NCBI GenBank assembly: GCA_003154115.1
Contig: PMCF01000429.1
Coordinates: 1 to 35,429, forward strand
DNA length: 35,429 nucleotides
Source: Anaerolineae bacterium
GTDB taxonomy: Bacteria; Chloroflexota; Anaerolineae; Fen-1058
Direction: 5' to 3'
This document shows positions 31,541-35,429 of the stretch, in pieces (the first letter of the stretch is position 1; every line of letters begins with the position of its first letter). The notes below the pieces were generated by a model. The model saw only the letters and a list, made by a program, of their open reading frames with translations. It was not told where the DNA came from and did no database searches. The translations under genes were made by a program, and so were the position numbers.

Positions 31541-33217
31541 GGGTGCAGTTGCTCTCTTCTCCCAGTTTTTGCCAACTATTGAACCAGTCCATAGCTGGGC
31601 AGAGGAGCAGGCTGAGTACATTTCAGCGATAGATTGGTTCGTTGTTGCTGGGCCTGCGCTTGAGTGCGATCATGCACGAATTGGATAAAAGCGTCCCAGT
31701 CCTCATTCACTTCAATACAGCGGAGTTGCAGCAGATGTTCAGCCCGTTCCTTAATCCAGCGCATGCCACCGCAATCAAATCGCCGGGCGATGACGTAATT
31801 CACCGCGCCTTCAACGGCTCCCGACGAAATCTCCAGGTCTTGCTTCCGCAGCCAGTGGTACTTCATCATGTTCACGCGCTTGTGCAGGTAGTCCCGAATC
31901 TGTTGCCAGCGCGTCCGGGCCGCCCGTTTGCCACGGGGCCAGTGCGCCAGCCGCTGGTCGAGCTCGGCGACAATCTTCGCCGCCCGCCCTTTGTACAGCA
32001 GGTCCTTTTGAACTTCGACCCAGGCGGTCAGTTCGAGACTCCCTTCGGCATAGAGACACCCCCCGGCCTCCCAGAGATATTCGGTCACATGGTACACATC
32101 CAGCGTGTGGATCGCTTCCGGGAAAAGCTCGGCGATATAGAAGGCCAGATCCGCATCCCCATCGGTCACCAGCTGGATGAGTTGGCCGCTCGTCGGCCTG
32201 AACCCGCGCTTATCGGCCTCGCGGCGAGCAATGGCGACGGCGTGCCGTTTGGGCGCGTAGGAGGCATACCCCTTCTTGTTAAGCGGCCCCTCCAACTGGC
32301 CATCGGCACTCCGGCGCAACGTATACCTTGTCACAATCGTGGCCATCTTGCCGTTCTTCGCTTTGTCGCCTTTCTGCCGGCGTTTCTGGGAACCGCGGCG
32401 TTGTCGCGCGGCGCGGCCGCGATGGCGTTGCGAGCCGGGATGGGAATTCGGCGGCCGCGGGCCACGCCGTTTTTTCAGTTCGGCTTCGGTGGCGGTCGGC
32501 GTGGCCTTGCTGTCAATCTGGATGATCAGCACCTCGCCATCCCCGGTCGGGGCCGGGGCATTTGCAAACCACGCGGCGGTGTGCTGTCCCAGCCCCAGAA
32601 CCATCTCTTCCAGACTGTCCTGAGCAGGGGCCCAACCCAGGAACCCACTCAAAATCAAGGCGGCCTGCGCATAACTGACTTTGGTGGCCAACCGGCTGGC
32701 GTAACTGCGCACCCGCATGCTGAAGCCATCGCGAGTCAACCCCAGTTCGTTATCCAAGGGATAATAGCCGTGGCCCGCCTGATAGAAATAAGTGCGCGCA
32801 TAGCGCACTTGGCCAAAGCAGGTCCCCAGTTCGCGCCCAAAAGGCCCCTGGCGTTTATACCCCGGGGTGGCCTGAGGGTGCTGGGCCTCGAAGCGTTCAT
32901 GCCGCAACACCAGAAAGAGTTGCACCAAGAGCACGCCCAGCGCCAGAACCTTGGGCCCCAATTGGGTTTCGAAGTCAAAGAAAGTGAGCGTCTGACAACT
33001 CTCAACCCAGACCATCAACGTTTGCAGTTCTTGGACAAGTTGGGCTTTAATTGCTGGGCCAGTGGGACAGGCAGCTGCCTCCGCCGTGATTTCTTCGGAC
33101 GAAACCGACGCGCCTTTTTCTGACATGGGGCCTCCTCCTAACACTTGGAAAGCCCATTATGCCACACGTTGCGCTATCGAAATGCTAGAAAACTGGTAGA
33201 AAAGAGCGGTTGCAACC
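31541..33217 (-). mobile_element. Complete ISKra4-family insertion sequence
   Basis: A 1677-bp element with one transposase gene. The ends are imperfect terminal inverted repeats of 30 bp, 31541-31570 (GGGTGCAGTTGCTCTC...) and 33188-33217 (complement GGTTGCAACCGCTCTT...), identical at 23 of 30 positions. It is flanked by a perfect 9-bp direct repeat TATTGATTA at 31532-31540 and 33218-33226. A 9-bp duplication fits the ISKra4 group. Intact ends, an intact gene and a perfect duplication indicate a recent, possibly active insertion. The element has no CGATCG sites, unlike its surroundings. Confidence 0.95.
31576..33126 (-). CDS. ISKra4-family transposase, 516 aa
   Basis: DDE transposase of the insertion sequence. 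The probable catalytic acids are D205 (IIQIDSKAT), D343 (HTLDVYHVTEYLW) and E439 (SSGAVEGA). DVYHV.EYLW and CGGMRWIK near the C-terminus are typical of ISKra4 enzymes. A very basic stretch (RHRGRAARQRRGSQKRR, about residues 235-255) follows the first Asp. The frame is open to a GTG at 33144, but the AGGAGGAGG Shine-Dalgarno covers that region and points to ATG 33126 (MSEKGASV). The gene is full length without stops or frameshifts. Confidence 0.95.
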   Translation of the reverse strand: MSEKGASVSSEEITAEAAACPTGPAIKAQLVQELQTLMVWVESCQTLTFFDFETQLGPKVLALGVLLVQLFLVLRHERFEAQHPQATPGYKRQGPFGRELGTCFGQVRYARTYFYQAGHGYYPLDNELGLTRDGFSMRVRSYASRLATKVSYAQAALILSGFLGWAPAQDSLEEMVLGLGQHTAAWFANAPAPTGDGEVLIIQIDSKATPTATEAELKKRRGPRPPNSHPGSQRHRGRAARQRRGSQKRRQKGDKAKNGKMATIVTRYTLRRSADGQLEGPLNKKGYASYAPKRHAVAIARREADKRGFRPTSGQLIQLVTDGDADLAFYIAELFPEAIHTLDVYHVTEYLWEAGGCLYAEGSLELTAWVEVQKDLLYKGRAAKIVAELDQRLAHWPRGKRAARTRWQQIRDYLHKRVNMMKYHWLRKQDLEISSGAVEGAVNYVIARRFDCGGMRWIKERAEHLLQLRCIEVNEDWDAFIQFVHDRTQAQAQQQRTNLSLKCTQPAPLPSYGLVQ

Positions 33218-33226
33218 TATTGATTA
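33218..33226. repeat. Right copy of 9-bp target-site duplication
   Basis: TATTGATTA. Its last three bases, TTA, are the complement of the TAA stop codon of the minus-strand DUF4037 gene. Confidence 0.93.
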
Positions 33227-34333
33227 TGCCCCTTCTGCCAGCCACAAGTGGCGCAGGGCTATTCGTCGGCATGGATCGGACAGCAGGTCCACATTGTCGC
33301 TGAATTGATCGATGCTGCCGATTAAAGGCAGGTCCGCTAGATGGCGCACAACTGGATCAGTGATTTGAGCACAGAGGGCGTGGCTGAACTTCTCGCCCCA
33401 GATCACGCGAAAAGGACGGCCAAAGAAAGAGGTAGTTTTCTCCGGCAGCGCTTCGGTAATGCCCAGCTGGTTATGATGAGCGGCAACGTATTCGAAGGCC
33501 GTGCCTAGATGTTCTTGTCGTTCTTGCCAGTTGTTAACCGACAGCGCCTGTTGCAAAATTGGCGTCAGAGTTGTGGCGGAATTCAACTGCTGGAAGGCTG
33601 TGCCGAACCATTTGGGGTAGGGCGCGTACTGCCGCTCCATCAGGAAGCATAGGCGCATGATGTCACGCACCAGCCGTGCGCCGATCAAGGCTGCGCCGAT
33701 TTCATCTCCCACATATCCCGCCCGTCCCATCAAATGTTCTTCCTGCCCGATGCGCGCCCAGCCCGCTGCCAGCACATACAGCCATACGTCGTGCGGATAG
33801 TACACAAACCGATCGCGCACGGCTTGCAACTCGATTTGATCGTGAAAGACGGCGCCCGATACCAGCGTTCGCAATTTTTGTTCGGGAAAAGTCAGCCAAT
33901 CGATCGGCTCGATTTCGCAGTCGATGTCGAAGTTCAAGTAGTCCAGCCAGAAACCGCGCACAGTGAGAATCTCGACGCGATGATTGATCGGGCCAGACTC
34001 TGACACCTGCAGAAGCTGCACTCCGCTATCTTCGGGATTGGGCGGCGTGAAATTGGTGGGATAACCGTGAAAGGTGCGCGGCAGTTGCCGGCTGAGCGCC
34101 TGACGCAGCGCAGCGTGATACTGTGCATGATCGGCAGCACGCAGGAAGATCATCACCCGCGGCCCCCAGTGATGATCGCTCGACATCGCGGTGTCGAAGC
34201 CCAATACCTCGGATCCGCTGCCGATGAGAGCGGCACTGTGCGGTACGTCTGGAAAATCCGCCGCCAGAATAGGCGCGACTGCTTCTCGATAGAACTCTGC
34301 GCTCAACTGTAATCCGGGGACAAAATTAGACAT
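33224..34333 (-). CDS. DUF4037-domain protein, nucleotidyltransferase-like, 369 aa
   Basis: Residues about 25-55 hold ALIGSGSEVLGFDTAMSSDHHWGPR, the glycine and acidic pattern of a nucleotidyltransferase-fold active site, and the rest matches DUF4037 (DWLTFPEQKL, ELQAVRDRFVYYPHDVWLY, GDEIGAALIGARLVRDIMRL, ERQYAPYPKWFGTAF). Members are cytoplasmic and lack an assigned reaction; nucleotidyl transfer to a small molecule or protein is a family-level guess. ATG 34333 is chosen because AGGAG lies just upstream and the protein starts MSNFVPGLQLS. The gene ends in the right target duplication of the IS, so insertion did not alter its protein. Confidence 0.88.
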   Translation of the reverse strand: MSNFVPGLQLSAEFYREAVAPILAADFPDVPHSAALIGSGSEVLGFDTAMSSDHHWGPRVMIFLRAADHAQYHAALRQALSRQLPRTFHGYPTNFTPPNPEDSGVQLLQVSESGPINHRVEILTVRGFWLDYLNFDIDCEIEPIDWLTFPEQKLRTLVSGAVFHDQIELQAVRDRFVYYPHDVWLYVLAAGWARIGQEEHLMGRAGYVGDEIGAALIGARLVRDIMRLCFLMERQYAPYPKWFGTAFQQLNSATTLTPILQQALSVNNWQERQEHLGTAFEYVAAHHNQLGITEALPEKTTSFFGRPFRVIWGEKFSHALCAQITDPVVRHLADLPLIGSIDQFSDNVDLLSDPCRRIALRHLWLAEGA

Positions 34334-34353
34334 GTTTCTCCTGCTCTGCAGCA

Positions 34354-34390
34354 AAGACCCGGCAGTGTCATCTGACAGCCGCCGGGTCTT
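34354..34390 (-). terminator. Hairpin terminator between MOSC and DUF4037 genes
   Basis: AAGACCCGGC (34354-34363) pairs perfectly with GCCGGGTCTT (34381-34390), and TGTCA/TGACA inside can extend the structure. Read on the minus strand, TTTGC follows. It is placed to end transcripts of the MOSC gene before the DUF4037 gene, which must then have a promoter within a very short space, or be read through. Confidence 0.6.
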
Positions 34391-34416
34391 GTGTCTGTAC
34401 TTTCGTACTTCAACGT

Positions 34417-34863
34417 TTACGCACTACGCAACACGCACCACGCCACGATCTCAACGGTGTCTCCGACCTTAATCTCCCCGCCTTCGATCACCTTGAACAA
34501 CGTGCCGCGCTTGCCTTCCATCGCGGCGCGCAGACCGGGGCGCTGGTCTTCGATGAACTGGCACGGGGCGCAATCGAGGGTGGCTTCCAGCAGCGCCTGC
34601 CCCACGCGCACTTGCGTCCCGGCGGCCATCCCGGCTAGTCGAATGCCCTGCACGGTGATGTTCTCGCGCACGTCGCCGACGGGGAGTTGAAATTCGTCCA
34701 GCAGTTCGCGCTCGATGAGCAGCACCTGCCGTTTGCTGCGTCCCGCATTGGCGTCATCGCGCAAGCCGTGATTTGCGATCGCCTCGGCAGACGTTACGAC
34801 TTTCATCGGCGCACCCTCGGCGGGCTTGAGTTGAAGGTGAATGACTTTCGCAATGGATGACAC
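34417..34863 (-). CDS. MOSC-domain protein, 148 aa
   Basis: Stand-alone MOSC domain (molybdenum cofactor sulfurase C-terminal type). GLRDDANAGRSKRQVLLIE, GDVRENITVQGI, VRVGQALLEAT and the conserved Cys region C98/C101 (DCAPCQFIE) are all present, with IKVGDTVEIV at the end. Such proteins bind sulfur or carry sulfur to metal centres; the partner here is unknown. GTG 34863 is preferred because GGGAGGAG lies just upstream; an ATG further upstream (34932) would add a non-conserved N-terminus encoded by repeat DNA. The last residues (AWCVLRSA) are encoded by the word-repeat GTGCGTGTTGCGTAGTGCG, so the C-terminus has probably been modified by a repeat. Confidence 0.9.
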   Translation of the reverse strand: MSSIAKVIHLQLKPAEGAPMKVVTSAEAIANHGLRDDANAGRSKRQVLLIERELLDEFQLPVGDVRENITVQGIRLAGMAAGTQVRVGQALLEATLDCAPCQFIEDQRPGLRAAMEGKRGTLFKVIEGGEIKVGDTVEIVAWCVLRSA

Positions 34864-34883
34864 GCTCTCCTCCCTAAACTGAT

Positions 34884-34955
34884 AAGTGACGAGTGAAGAG
34901 TGAATTGCCGAGAATGCTTTTTCGCATTTCACTCATCACTTTTCACTCGTCATTC
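34884..34955. repeat. Imperfect inverted repeat of GAGTGA words
   Basis: AAGTGACGAGTGAAGAGTG (from 34884) is mirrored by CACTCATCACTTTTCACTCG (from 34930). The intervening bases contain TGCTTTTTCGCA. It fills most of the gap between the MOSC and glnA genes, could fold as a long hairpin in RNA from either strand, and may terminate glnA transcription. Its word-like make-up matches other intergenic repeats here. Confidence 0.7.
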
Positions 34956-35003
34956 CTCGCGTTGAAGATTCACAGTGTTGTCTGTAGCGGGACTATGAAT
35001 TGG

Positions 35004-35429
35004 CTATGCTGTTTCTAAGTACCGCTCCAACTCCCATTGCGATACGCGGATGCGATAGTCGTCCCATTCTCCCCGCTTGACGCGCATGTAGTCTTCATAC
35101 GAATGCTCGCCCAGCACGCTGCGGACTACCTCGTCCTGCTCCAACTCCATTAAGGCTTCTTCCAGCGTGCCCGGCAGCACGCCGATGCCGCGCTCTTTCA
35201 ATTCGGCCGGCGTGAAGTGATACACGTCGATGTTGTTGACGTTGGGCGGCGGCGTCAGCTTCTGCTTGATGCCGTCCAGCCCCGCGGCCAGGATCGCGGC
35301 GAAGGCCAGATACGGATTGCACGACGGATCGGGGAAGCGCAGCTCGATGCGCGTGGCCTGATCGTTGCCCGGAGTGTAGCGCGGAATACGGATCAACGCC
35401 GAGCGATTCATCTGCGCCCAGCAGACGTA
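35004..35429 (-). CDS. glnA: Glutamine synthetase type I, C-terminal part (cut by window edge)
   Basis: The final 141 residues of glutamine synthetase, which makes glutamine from glutamate, ammonia and ATP. YVCWAQMNRSALIRIPRY and RIELRFPDPSCNPYLAFAAILAAGLDGI are the conserved C-terminal core with the glutamate-binding Arg and phosphate-binding Arg. YHFTPAELKERGIGVLPGTLEEAL and the terminal RVSQWELERYLETA end the protein. The frame is open to base 35429, so the N-terminal two thirds lie outside. The stop TAG is at 35006-35004. It is a housekeeping gene and its proximity to the amidoligase cluster 8 kb away is not evidence of a link. Confidence 0.95.
   Translation of the reverse strand, partial: YVCWAQMNRSALIRIPRYTPGNDQATRIELRFPDPSCNPYLAFAAILAAGLDGIKQKLTPPPNVNNIDVYHFTPAELKERGIGVLPGTLEEALMELEQDEVVRSVLGEHSYEDYMRVKRGEWDDYRIRVSQWELERYLETA

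Noticed and set aside
31642-33123. 493-codon open frame on the plus strand opposite the transposase
   Set aside because: The minus-strand protein has ISKra4 motifs and a strong ribosome-binding site; the plus-strand frame has neither.
33127-33144. Transposase start at GTG 33144
   Set aside because: That start would place the AGGAGGAGG ribosome-binding site inside the gene; the site is properly spaced for ATG 33126.

Overview
The window looks like chromosomal DNA of a Chloroflexota bacterium (Anaerolineae or Caldilineae type). This is inferred from the mix of genes: large GT-C membrane proteins with C-terminal beta domains, an FHA-FHA-ABC exporter, PP2C/FHA proteins carrying zinc ribbons, secreted proteins with Pro/Thr-rich linkers, and word-like intergenic repeats. 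GC is about 58-60% by eye. The first ~390 bases are nearer 45%. No rRNA, tRNA or CRISPR array was seen, and no stretch longer than 300 bases lacks a gene; the longest gap is 20556-20834.

Layout. (1) 73-6252, plus strand: a small unknown ORF, then pheS and pheT with a 733-residue membrane protein between them. (2) 6359-19068, minus strand: a long signalling and envelope region. Reading from its promoter at 19138-19110, it encodes a membrane-anchored FHA protein, a zinc-ribbon/pseudokinase/PP2C fusion, a zinc-ribbon FHA protein, a methyltransferase, a GT-C glycosyltransferase, a double-FHA ABC exporter (the architecture of mycobacterial Rv1747), an alpha/beta hydrolase and a membrane-spanning subtilisin with zinc ribbons. 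A cNMP-binding histidine kinase follows, probably as a separate unit. The first four genes are joined by ATGA overlaps. No intact Ser/Thr kinase is present.

(3) 19169-20555, plus strand: alkyladenine DNA glycosylase and fabI, divergent from the FHA operon with overlapping -35 boxes. (4) 20835-21551: a LysM lipoprotein. (5) 21639-26615: a Nudix hydrolase, an esterase-like hydrolase, an ATP-grasp ligase, a circularly permuted ATP-grasp ligase and a GCS2-type carboxylate-amine ligase. The three amide-forming enzymes with a hydrolase look like a pathway for a small peptide or amide metabolite of unknown structure. This is the best candidate here for an undescribed system. (6) 26755-30542: a secreted two-PPC-like-domain protein, a membrane-anchored protein and a lipoprotein, followed by a D-2-hydroxyacid dehydrogenase.

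(7) 31541-33217: a complete ISKra4-like insertion sequence with a 9-bp target duplication. It sits exactly between two convergent genes whose stop codons abutted before insertion. (8) 33224-35429, minus strand: a DUF4037 protein, a MOSC protein and the C-terminal end of glutamine synthetase, which is cut by the window edge.

The palindrome CGATCG is strongly over-represented (about 80 sites by hand count, against roughly 11 expected from composition) and absent from the IS. Short repeats are read in frame inside the subtilisin and ABC genes.
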